Positions 6,680 to 11,124 of a DNA stretch of 12,144 bases are shown here, piece by piece. This DNA is from SIG575 sp045534165 (GTDB lineage Bacteria > Bacillota > Clostridia > Oscillospirales > Acutalibacteraceae): positions 1 to 12,144 of the forward strand of contig JAZSJD010000027.1 of the NCBI GenBank assembly GCA_045534165.1, given 5' to 3'. The first letter of the stretch is position 1. Each line of letters starts with the position of its first letter. The notes beneath the pieces were generated by a model. The model saw nothing but the letters and a program-made list of their open reading frames with translations, searched no databases and had not been told where the DNA came from. Both the position numbers and the translations under genes were made by a program.

Positions 6680-7030
6680 ATGAACGAAATTCAATCAGTA
6701 ACAAAAAGTCTTTCTGAAAAAGAAAAAATCGCTGCAATCATCTGGCTTGTAATCGGTATTCTCCAGTGTTTATCAATCTTTTGTTTTATCAGCGGTGCAT
6801 GGAATATCTATGCTTCAATAACTCGCTTTAAGAGATCAAAAGAAGTTCTCTCTCCCTGGCAGGGCATTGTTAATACATATGAAAACGAGTTAACTTTCAT
6901 CATTATAGGCATGGTTATCAACTTTATTTTCGGTGGTATTATCGGTGTTGCAGGTGGATTCTACGATTTATTTGCAGTTCGCGAATACGTTCTTAAGAAC
7001 AGAAAAGTTTTCGAAGAAGCAGGTCTTTAA
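6680..7030 (+). CDS. Small two-TM membrane protein of unknown function
   Basis: 116 aa. AAGGAG (6664-6669) is 10 bases before ATG. A charged N-terminus (SLSEKEK) precedes a long hydrophobic stretch at about 17-44 (IIWLVIGILQC...FISGAWNIY), a basic cytoplasmic-type loop around 50-56 (FKRSKEV), a polar stretch, and a second hydrophobic segment at about 71-97 containing GMVINFIFGGIIGVAGG. The C-terminus is amphipathic and charged (REYVLKNRKVFEEAGL). The two glycine-rich helices suggest packing against each other or a partner. I do not recognise the family. It is a monocistronic gene with a good promoter, divergent from the 437-aa membrane protein, and is followed by several terminator hairpins. 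A functional link between the two is possible but only inferred from position. Confidence 0.8.
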   Translation: MNEIQSVTKSLSEKEKIAAIIWLVIGILQCLSIFCFISGAWNIYASITRFKRSKEVLSPWQGIVNTYENELTFIIIGMVINFIFGGIIGVAGGFYDLFAVREYVLKNRKVFEEAGL

Positions 7031-7118
7031 TAAAAACAATAAGAACCGTCTTGCTTTCGCCGAGTGTTGGTAAAGAAGTTTTTGTTTCTCGAATAAAATT
7101 GCGTGTGCAAGAAAAGAC

Positions 7119-7157
7119 AAAAAACACCGATAACGCTGTCGCGTATCGGTGTTTTTT
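7119..7157 (+). terminator. Strong intrinsic terminator, 14-bp stem
   Basis: AAAAAACACCGATA (7119-7132) pairs perfectly with TATCGGTGTTTTTT (7144-7157), the right arm ending in six T. The loop can add three more pairs (CGC/GCG). It is the first stop signal after the two-TM gene, 88 bases downstream of its stop. The flanking A- and T-runs allow function in both directions. Confidence 0.85.
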
Positions 7158-7207
7158 AACGCATTATTGTGCCGCAAGTTCACATTTTAAAGAAATACTT
7201 CCTTATC

Positions 7208-7238
7208 AACGCTCGGCGTTACAGCAGAGCGTTTTTTT
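7208..7238 (+). terminator. Second intrinsic terminator
   Basis: AACGCTC (7208-7214) pairs with GAGCGTT (7227-7233) around a 12-base loop, followed by a run of seven T beginning at 7232. It lies about 50 bases after the first terminator with no gene between. Confidence 0.65.
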
Positions 7239-7283
7239 ATTGCATATAAAAAGTATTAATTTGTTTGATTTCAGTTGAGAAAG

Positions 7284-7318
7284 CTCTGTTCCCCCTGAAA
7301 AGATGAACACAGTTTTTT
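7284..7318 (+). terminator. Third terminator-like hairpin
   Basis: CTCTGTTC (7284-7291) pairs with GAACACAG (7305-7312) except for one C-C mismatch, with a 13-base loop and six T at 7313-7318. It is weaker than the two before it. Confidence 0.5.
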
Positions 7319-7361
7319 CTATAATATAACAACGGATATCAGGTAAATTATAATTTAAGTG

Positions 7362-7392
7362 AAAAATCCCCACCGATTGCTCGGTAGGGATT
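7362..7392 (-). terminator. Terminator of the lipoprotein gene
   Basis: Read on the minus strand, a stem (AATCCC/GGGATT plus ACCGA/TCGGT, one mismatch between them) with a TTGC-type tetraloop is followed by five T. The central CCGATTGCTCGG is shared with the hairpins at 10152, 11053 and 12087 (with small changes). Confidence 0.75.
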
Positions 7393-7421
7393 CGTTATTT
7401 TATTTCTCTATTGCGAATAAT

Positions 7422-7865
7422 TCAGTTCCAGAATGGCTCATCCGAGGAGTCAATATATTGAGGAATATCTATATTCTCGCCTTTAGTATCAACCGCTCTG
7501 AAAAAATCAGGCTGACTCATTACTCCGACAGTATCAATACGAATGAGGAAATTTGCGTTTGAATCATCAGTCAGTAAGAAAATTCTTGTGTCTTCCATTT
7601 TGTTGCCATCCTGTACATAATAGCCCAGGCACTTGCCGACATCCTTTCCATCAATGGAGCCTGTCAGATTTCCGTAGGGTATATATACTCTCCCATTATA
7701 TTCAAGTGATAGGTAGGTATCGTTCTTATCAGCAGGATTTATGAATGTATTCGCATTAAACACTATCGGATTATCCGGGAGAGAATAATCAATACGATTC
7801 CCACATCCTGCCAACATAAGCATTATCAGACATATAAATAAAGCGATTAAAATTCTTTTTTTCAT
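7422..7865 (-). CDS. Small lipoprotein of unknown function
   Basis: 147 aa. ATG 7863-7865 is chosen because GGAGG (7871-7875) lies 5 bases upstream and because MKKR plus a hydrophobic run leads to the lipobox LAGC with Cys21. A longer in-frame version reaching 7970 would translate repeat DNA and is not credible. The mature part begins with a polar NRIDYSLPDN linker and continues with beta-strand-like segments (LSLEYNGRVYIPY, TRIFLLTDD, NFLIRIDTVGVM), ending in an acidic tail with SSDEPFWN. It is probably anchored outside the cell membrane. I do not recognise the family. The TGA stop (7422-7424) lies in a 9-bp direct repeat that brackets the gene, as if the gene had been inserted and took its stop codon from the target. 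No promoter is seen; it probably depends on transcription from the glycoside hydrolase gene upstream. Confidence 0.82.
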   Translation of the reverse strand: MKKRILIALFICLIMLMLAGCGNRIDYSLPDNPIVFNANTFINPADKNDTYLSLEYNGRVYIPYGNLTGSIDGKDVGKCLGYYVQDGNKMEDTRIFLLTDDSNANFLIRIDTVGVMSQPDFFRAVDTKGENIDIPQYIDSSDEPFWN

Positions 7866-7879
7866 AAACGCCTCCGTCA
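7428..7879. other. Putative inserted single-gene cassette (452 bp) flanked by a 9-bp duplication
   Basis: The 9-mer AATTCAGTT occurs at 7419-7427 and 7880-7888. Joining the outer flanks through one copy of it gives a sequence that lines up with the uninterrupted repeat at 9423-9572 (there AATTCAGTT occurs once, at 9445-9453). The simplest reading is that the 452 bp between were inserted with target duplication. The segment holds the lipoprotein gene from its ribosome site to its last sense codon. No inverted terminal repeats or transposase are seen. Confidence 0.6.
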
Positions 7880-8022
7880 AATTCAGTTTTATCAGTGCTA
7901 TTCTGCCTTTAAAACTTGCGAAGCAAATATCACTCGGCTTCAGCCGAATATCACTGCGAAGCAATATCACTCGTCGTCAGACGAATACAACTCAAAGAAA
8001 AGTACATTTCTTTGATAGCTGT
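7880..8022. repeat. ATATCACT/mini-hairpin repeat element, copy A
   Basis: Intergenic repeat built of AATATCACT-like units alternating with short self-complementary blocks: TTGCGAAGCAA, CGGCTTCAGCCG, GCGAAGC, CGTCGTCAGACG and CAAAGAAA...TTTCTTTG. It matches copy B (9423-9572) almost base for base apart from an extra 12 bases and a few substitutions. Its continuation (7396-7427) lies on the far side of the lipoprotein insertion. Such elements are seen in other gut Firmicutes from general knowledge and are often mis-called as short proteins. Confidence 0.75.
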
Positions 8023-8047
8023 CTGTGTTGCAGTTAGCAAAGTGGGG
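8011..8047 (-). repeat. Shared 3' tag, copy 1 (after glycoside hydrolase)
   Basis: On the minus strand CCCACTTTGCTAAC, then GCAACACAGACAGCTATCAAA, closely matches the tag at 10213-10248. One frame reads PTLLTATQTAIKEM. It is 35 bases after the hydrolase stop but not in the same frame. It runs directly into repeat copy A. Confidence 0.6.
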
Positions 8048-8081
8048 AAATTATCATTAACATTAACCTTCCCCTGATTGT

Positions 8082-9335
8082 TTAATCTTCAAGGAAGAAT
8101 CTGTTAAGTTCCAGCAGTTTATCCTTACAAAGTGTCCAGCATGGGTCTTCGGGTCCGCAACAGGTGCGTATCACCGTGCCCCACACGTCTGCCTTTTTAT
8201 ATAAGTTCAAACCATACTTTACCAAATCCCAGTATTCTTCGGAGTGTTCTTCCCAGAGAATGTTTTTTGAAGCGATATAGCTCACACCCTCACCGCAAAC
8301 AAGCTTTCTGCCACCGCACAGGCGGATTGCATCATCAAGCATAGCCTTGCAGATTCCCTTGTACTCGTCACCGCTTGCTTCCAGCTTTTCCTCAAGTGCT
8401 TTTTCTATTTCGGGCAAATACTTGGGATCAATATCATTATGCTTTGCCACACGCTCGTACCAGCCGTAGTCAACAGGTCTGCGATTTTTGCGCGTATTCA
8501 TAACATCTTGGGGTGTTATTTCATTCCTGAACCATTCGGGATGTTCAGCAAAAACACTTTCGTAAATTCCCCAGAGGTAGTAGGAGTGGAAATTATAAAC
8601 ATCCGTGTTTTCAGGCATGGTCTCTTTAACCTGGCAAGGTCCTGCTGTATCGTAGGCGAACACAAGATTAGGATGCTTTTTATGCAGAAAGTTTATCACT
8701 TCAGTATGCTGTTTGCCAAACATTGTCGCCTCTTCATCGGTAACGTTTTTGTTTGCGCCCCAGTCACGCTCACCGCAGTAATACGGGTGCTCGTTTACTT
8801 CGTTGAAGATTTCAACAAATGCAATCTGACTGTCAAGATTACGCTTTTCAAGTTCAAGCAGAATATAGTGCCAGAATTTCCCGAAAGCCTCAAATCTTTC
8901 TTCGGGAGGAATGGAAAACATCTCATCTGCAACAGGGTCGCCTGCTTTGTGATACCAATAGGTGTGTAGATAATACCATTGCGAGAGGATGACATAAATA
9001 CCGTATTTTTTTGCACATTCAAAGGTTTCAATCAGTCGGGAAAGAAGGTCACATGGTCCACCGTCACCGATAATGTGCTCCTGACGGGGAATTTTTTCGT
9101 ATTCGCCGAACATATCGCCTATGTTAAACGGCTGACGCAGATTGCCGTCAAGGTCGTGGATAAGTCCTGCGCCACTGTCAATGCGTATACAGTTGAAGCC
9201 TCTTTCAGCGTGCTCACGCATAGTTTTATCAATATCATAATACGGTGAATTTTCACCCCTTGTGCCATAAATCAACCACAACGGGAAACTGATAGTAAGC
9301 CTTTTAGGAAGCCTACCAAATATATGATGATTCAT
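8082..9335 (-). CDS. GH5-like (clan A) glycoside hydrolase / cellulase-like family protein, intracellular
   Basis: 417 aa. ATG 9333-9335 has GAGGTG (9341-9346) 5 bases upstream. The pattern fits a (beta/alpha)8 glycoside hydrolase of the GH5/cellulase-like group: a conserved Arg after a beta-strand (FNCIRID, 47-53), the strand plus acid/base motif VEIFNEVNEH (174-183, Glu179), an aromatic/His strand VYNFHSYY (246-253), and a late strand KLVCGEG (344-350) whose Glu349 is the likely nucleophile. Many Trp and Tyr residues (QWYYLHTYWYH, 119-129) fit a sugar-binding cleft. There is no signal peptide, so it would act inside the cell on imported oligosaccharides or glycosides. Substrate cannot be read. 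It has its own promoter (9353) and lies between two repeat copies, away from any visible sugar-use operon. Confidence 0.8.
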   Translation of the reverse strand: MNHHIFGRLPKRLTISFPLWLIYGTRGENSPYYDIDKTMREHAERGFNCIRIDSGAGLIHDLDGNLRQPFNIGDMFGEYEKIPRQEHIIGDGGPCDLLSRLIETFECAKKYGIYVILSQWYYLHTYWYHKAGDPVADEMFSIPPEERFEAFGKFWHYILLELEKRNLDSQIAFVEIFNEVNEHPYYCGERDWGANKNVTDEEATMFGKQHTEVINFLHKKHPNLVFAYDTAGPCQVKETMPENTDVYNFHSYYLWGIYESVFAEHPEWFRNEITPQDVMNTRKNRRPVDYGWYERVAKHNDIDPKYLPEIEKALEEKLEASGDEYKGICKAMLDDAIRLCGGRKLVCGEGVSYIASKNILWEEHSEEYWDLVKYGLNLYKKADVWGTVIRTCCGPEDPCWTLCKDKLLELNRFFLED

Positions 9336-9352
9336 AATACCACCTCTGGGTT

Positions 9353-9381
9353 ATTATAGCATTCATAACAAATATTTTCAA
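9353..9381 (-). promoter_or_regulatory. Promoter of the glycoside hydrolase gene
   Basis: On the minus strand TTGAAA (-35, 9376-9381) and a perfect TATAAT (-10, 9353-9358) are 17 bp apart, with TG one base upstream of the -10 (extended -10). It lies directly after the hairpin at 9387. Confidence 0.75.
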
Positions 9382-9386
9382 CAAGC

Positions 9387-9422
9387 AACCAATCCTCTTG
9401 TATTTTTCCAAGAGGATTGGTT
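9387..9422 (-). terminator. 14-bp hairpin, probable terminator of the small SAM-regulated gene
   Basis: AACCAATCCTCTTG (9387-9400) pairs perfectly with CAAGAGGATTGGTT (9409-9422) around an 8-base loop. On the minus strand the run after it is only GCTTGTTG, so termination may be partial; on the plus strand it is followed by a T-rich stretch. It occupies the same place next to the ATTTTATTTCTC tail as the terminator at 7362, but with a different stem sequence. Confidence 0.65.
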
Positions 9423-9572
9423 ATTTTATTTCTCTATTGCGAACAATTCAGTTTTATCAGCGCTATTCTGCCTTTAAAACTTGCGAAGCAAATATCACTC
9501 GGCTTTACACTGCGAAGCAATATCACTCGTCGTCAGGCGAATACAACTCAAAGAAAATTACATTTCTTTGAT
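9423..9572. repeat. ATATCACT/mini-hairpin repeat element, copy B (uninterrupted)
   Basis: About 150 bases matching copy A plus its detached end at 7396-7427. It contains single copies of AATTCAGTT (9445-9453), TTGCGAAGCAAATATCACT, CGTCGTCAGGCG and the CAAAGAAA/TTTCTTTG hairpin. The hairpin overlaps the last codons and stop of the small gene at 9558, so the repeat contributes the C-terminal residues IKEM. Confidence 0.75.
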
Positions 9573-9896
9573 TGTTGCCTTTGGCGTGATCACTCGCTTT
9601 TTACTCTGCTTTTTTATAACGTCCCGATAGTCAATCTTAACCAGTGGTTTATTGCCGATTCTGTCTGCTGCCTGATATGCGACGTGACCGATAAATCCCA
9701 CGTAGTTAATTGTCAAATTGTCATTGATTGCAAAAATGCTATCCGCTTCTCTCTGTGTTGGTTTTACACCGTCACTGAACATGAAGCCTTCATTTTCTGC
9801 ATCCTGCAAAAAAAGCTTGCCAATATCCGCAGTTGCAAGGTAAATATAGATTCTACTACCGGCATGAGCAGATAACAAAGATTTGATACTCACCAT
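9558..9896 (-). CDS. Small protein of unknown function under a SAM-I riboswitch
   Basis: 112 aa from ATG 9894-9896; an upstream in-frame GTG at 9902 overlaps the ribosome site AAAGGGGG (9902-9909) and is less likely. The protein is soluble with no signal or TM segment. Residues 3-50 read as helix, strand (SRIYIYLA), helix (IGKLFLQDAENEGF), then FSDGVKPTQREADSIFAIN. Next comes INYVGFIGHVAYQAA, a strand plus helix (KIDYRDV), and a basic tail (KKQSKKR). The compact alpha/beta look with GF..DG.KPT recalls small phage- or plasmid-type proteins, but I cannot name the family. The 5' leader carries a SAM-I aptamer, a terminator and a possible ribosome-site hairpin, implying expression when S-adenosylmethionine is low. 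The C-terminus runs into repeat copy B. Confidence 0.75.
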   Translation of the reverse strand: MVSIKSLLSAHAGSRIYIYLATADIGKLFLQDAENEGFMFSDGVKPTQREADSIFAINDNLTINYVGFIGHVAYQAADRIGNKPLVKIDYRDVIKKQSKKRVITPKATIKEM

Positions 9897-9903
9897 ATAC
9901 ACC

Positions 9904-9929
9904 CCCTTTATTTAACGTTCCATAAAGGG
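9904..9929 (-). promoter_or_regulatory. Hairpin that can hide the ribosome site of the SAM-regulated gene
   Basis: On the minus strand CCCTTTAT (9922-9929) pairs perfectly with ATAAAGGG (9904-9911), and the second arm contains most of the ribosome site AAAGGGGG (9902-9909). The loop is 10 bases. It lies between the riboswitch terminator and the start codon, so transcripts that escape termination may still be limited in translation. Confidence 0.5.
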
Positions 9930-9938
9930 AGCAGAAAC

Positions 9939-9975
9939 AAAAAAATCACACCCATCGTTACCGGTGGATGTGATT
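9939..9975 (-). terminator. Riboswitch-controlled intrinsic terminator
   Basis: On the minus strand AATCACATCCA (9965-9975) pairs with TGGGTGTGATT (9944-9954), 11 pairs with one G-U, followed by seven T (9939-9945, the first overlapping the stem). The left arm TCACATC can instead pair with GGTGTGA in the 3' strand of the aptamer closing helix, giving the usual S-box antiterminator. Confidence 0.85.
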
Positions 9976-9994
9976 ATAACACAATATTACTCAC

Positions 9995-10078
9995 ACCATC
10001 GGTCTGACTTTAGCACCTTACCTCTTGGCAGGTTGCCGGATGGTCACAGGGTCAGTCCCTCGCATCACTCTTTATGGT
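9995..10078 (-). promoter_or_regulatory. SAM-I (S-box) riboswitch aptamer
   Basis: The minus strand shows the conserved S-box core in order: GAGGGACTGACCC (10049-10061), CGGCAACC within 10027-10038, an ACCT/AGGT stem, and AAGGTGCTAAA (10009-10019). The closing helix P1 is ACCAT (10074-10078) with ATGGT (9995-9999). In known S-box RNAs, SAM binding stabilises P1, frees the terminator and switches the gene off; the antiterminator pairing expected for that is present here (see the terminator at 9939). Usual targets are methionine, cysteine or SAM metabolism genes, whereas the gene here is of unknown function. Confidence 0.93.
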
Positions 10079-10087
10079 TATGTATGT

Positions 10088-10116
10088 ATTATAGTTTGTG
10101 ACTTATGATTTGTCAA
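10088..10116 (-). promoter_or_regulatory. Consensus promoter of the SAM riboswitch transcript
   Basis: A perfect TTGACA (-35, 10111-10116) and a perfect TATAAT (-10, 10088-10093) are separated by 17 bp on the minus strand. Transcription would start near 10081, at the edge of the aptamer. The 12-mer CAAACTATAATA around the -10 recurs 42 bases upstream (10129-10140) without a good -35. Confidence 0.85.
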
Positions 10117-10151
10117 TAACTTTTAAGATATTATAGTTTGCGCTTACACCC

Positions 10152-10177
10152 CCCTCTGCCGAGCAATCAGCAGAGGG
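10152..10177 (-). terminator. Hairpin after the ankyrin-like gene, weak terminator
   Basis: On the minus strand CCCTCTGC pairs with GCAGAGGG (8 bp) around a 10-base middle that contains GATTGCTCGG, the same core as the terminator at 7362. No T-run follows (it runs into GGGTGTAAGCGC), so it may be a degenerate terminator or act with Rho. Confidence 0.45.
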
Positions 10178-10200
10178 ATAAATTTGCATTATAAACCTGA

Positions 10201-10275
10201 TTACTCAGATTTTTTGATAGCTGTCTGTGTGGCTGTTAGCAAAGTGGGAAAAATCACATAACTATTTCGTAATTG
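10201..10275 (-). pseudogene. In-frame coding-like relic after the ankyrin-like gene (shared 3' tag, copy 2)
   Basis: Directly after the TAG stop of the gene at 10276, the same frame stays open for 24 codons, ending FPTLLTATQTAIKKSE and then TAA (10201-10203). The DNA at 10213-10248 is nearly identical to the tag at 8011-8047. It may be the leftover C-terminus of an older gene whose 5' part was replaced, or simply a conserved non-coding tail that happens to be open. Confidence 0.4.
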
Positions 10276-10959
10276 CTATGCAATACCTACTACCGTTTTT
10301 GTTTCTTTATCAAAAATCTGCATTTCAAAATCGTCTTTCAACCACTTGATATTATAATCAAATTTCTCAAATTCTTTGAAAATATCGGGTTCAAATCCGG
10401 CACACATTTCAACAGGACATTGACCATTGTTTATTGTTCCACCAAAACCTACCATAACCAACCAAAACCGCCATGCTTTATCAAGTTGCCATTTATGGTG
10501 ATACAAATCCATTAAAATATCAAGCATTAAATCAGAATCTATTTCTTCAAAAAGGTTGCAATTATCAATTGTAATATTTGGATTTCCACCATTGTTTAAG
10601 AGGTTTCTCAGAATCCTTGCACCAAGGTCACTATCATCGAAATATTTAATTTCTTGCATAACATTCTCATAATTAATGCCATCATCACAAATCACAAGAT
10701 TAGCATCCAAACCATTTTCTACAAGAAGATTAAACAAAGTTTCCCAATTATATGTTATCAAGTCCCCAGGCAAAGGCTCTTTTTCATTTTCGTATAAATA
10801 ATCAGAGTAAGAACAAAAACCATAATCGCATAATTTTAAAGCAGTACGAGTTACATCCTCACTATTCATTTGATTATTTATGATATATTTTCTTATTATG
10901 TCTTCACTGAAAGGTTGTTCTTTGCATAATTCAAATAATTTTTCAATATGAGATACCAT
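10276..10959 (-). CDS. Ankyrin-repeat-like protein, possible immunity-type accessory protein
   Basis: 227 aa, cytoplasmic, acidic, no signal or TM segment. ATG 10957-10959 has GAGGTG (10968-10973) 8 bases upstream. The N-terminal 60 residues look helical. Two ankyrin-like helix-turn units follow: LFNLLVENGLDANLV (75-89) and LRNLLNNGGNPNI (117-129), each with the LL.NG..PN pattern. Then come FWLVMVGFGG (165-174) and a C-terminal strand pair (KWLKDDFEMQIFDKETKTVV, 205-224). From general knowledge, proteins of this build are frequent in Firmicutes accessory clusters and often near polymorphic toxins, but no toxin is in the window, so the role is inferred only. It has its own promoter and is followed by the shared 3' tag in the same frame. 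Confidence 0.75.
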   Translation of the reverse strand: MVSHIEKLFELCKEQPFSEDIIRKYIINNQMNSEDVTRTALKLCDYGFCSYSDYLYENEKEPLPGDLITYNWETLFNLLVENGLDANLVICDDGINYENVMQEIKYFDDSDLGARILRNLLNNGGNPNITIDNCNLFEEIDSDLMLDILMDLYHHKWQLDKAWRFWLVMVGFGGTINNGQCPVEMCAGFEPDIFKEFEKFDYNIKWLKDDFEMQIFDKETKTVVGIA

Positions 10960-10981
10960 AATCCTTTCACCTCTTATATAC

Positions 10982-11010
10982 AGTATAAATCACGTTTTTC
11001 AAAAAGACAA
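10982..11010 (-). promoter_or_regulatory. Probable promoter of the ankyrin-like gene
   Basis: On the minus strand TTGTCT (-35, 11005-11010) and TATACT (-10, 10982-10987) are 17 bp apart, just before the ribosome site at 10968. An alternative TTGAAA with a 16-bp spacer to TATATA overlaps it. Confidence 0.45.
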
Positions 11011-11020
11011 TAAAAACTTC

Positions 11021-11044
11021 GTCCATATGTACCAAAATATGGAC
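11021..11044. repeat. Perfect inverted repeat upstream of the ankyrin-like gene
   Basis: GTCCATAT (11021-11028) and ATATGGAC (11037-11044) are perfect inverted copies around 8 bases. It lies between the terminator of the gene at 11125 and the -35 box for the gene at 10276, so it could be an operator or a scar of insertion. Confidence 0.45.
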
Positions 11045-11052
11045 TATAACAC

Positions 11053-11084
11053 AAAAAATCCTCCCGATTTCTCGGAAGGATTTT
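11053..11084 (-). terminator. Terminator of the PH-like gene
   Basis: AAAATCCTCCCGA (11055-11067) pairs with TCGGAAGGATTTT (11072-11084) at 12 of 13 positions with a TTTC-type loop; on the minus strand six T follow. A near-identical hairpin stands at 12087. Confidence 0.8.
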
Positions 11085-11094
11085 GTTAAATTAA

Positions 11095-11118
11095 TTAGCC
11101 CTTAATTGCTGTCTGTGG
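11095..11118 (-). repeat. Shared 3' tag, copy 3 (shortened)
   Basis: On the minus strand, after two TAA stops of the gene at 11125, the same frame reads F-P-Q-T-A-I-K-G and then TAA (11095-11097). Compared with the copy at 10201-10248 the six codons between FP and QTAIK are missing, an 18-base in-frame gap. Confidence 0.45.
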
Positions 11119-11124
11119 AAATTA

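Larger units (their letters stand above)
7031..7421. other. Gene-free stretch with serial terminator-like hairpins
   Basis: 391 bases without a credible gene. It holds three plus-strand terminator-like hairpins (7119, 7208, 7284) and the minus-strand terminator of the lipoprotein gene (7362). Short frames that cross it run straight through the hairpins. Bases 7343-7358 (a 14-bp AT palindrome TAAATTATAATTTA preceded by G and followed by A) recur exactly at 5159-5174, in both cases just beyond the 3' end of a minus-strand gene. Nothing else is seen. Confidence 0.6.

Noticed and set aside
6491..6694. 67-codon minus-strand frame between the divergent membrane protein genes
   Set aside because: It covers both promoters and the start of both real genes, and its composition is that of AT-rich non-coding DNA.
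7051..7278. 75-codon plus-strand frame after the two-TM gene
   Set aside because: It runs through two strong terminators and has no good ribosome site or recognisable protein character.
7866..7970. N-terminal extension of the lipoprotein gene to an upstream Met
   Set aside because: It would translate repeat DNA and put 35 residues before a clear lipoprotein signal; the ribosome site is at 7871-7875.
7880..8022. CRISPR array
   Set aside because: The conserved units are only 8-9 bases, the blocks between them are themselves palindromes of about 8-12 bases, and no cas gene is near.
8439..8969. 176-codon plus-strand frame within the glycoside hydrolase gene
   Set aside because: It is antisense to a gene with clear catalytic motifs, promoter and ribosome site.
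9417..9875. Plus-strand open frame of 152 codons across the repeat and the small SAM-regulated gene
   Set aside because: Its first third translates the ATATCACT repeat (SNITRRQANTTQ-like, a frequent false protein from such repeats) and the rest is antisense to the gene with the ribosome site and riboswitch.
9897..9902. GTG start for the SAM-regulated gene
   Set aside because: The GTG overlaps the ribosome site; ATG 9894-9896 has the proper distance from AAAGGGGG.
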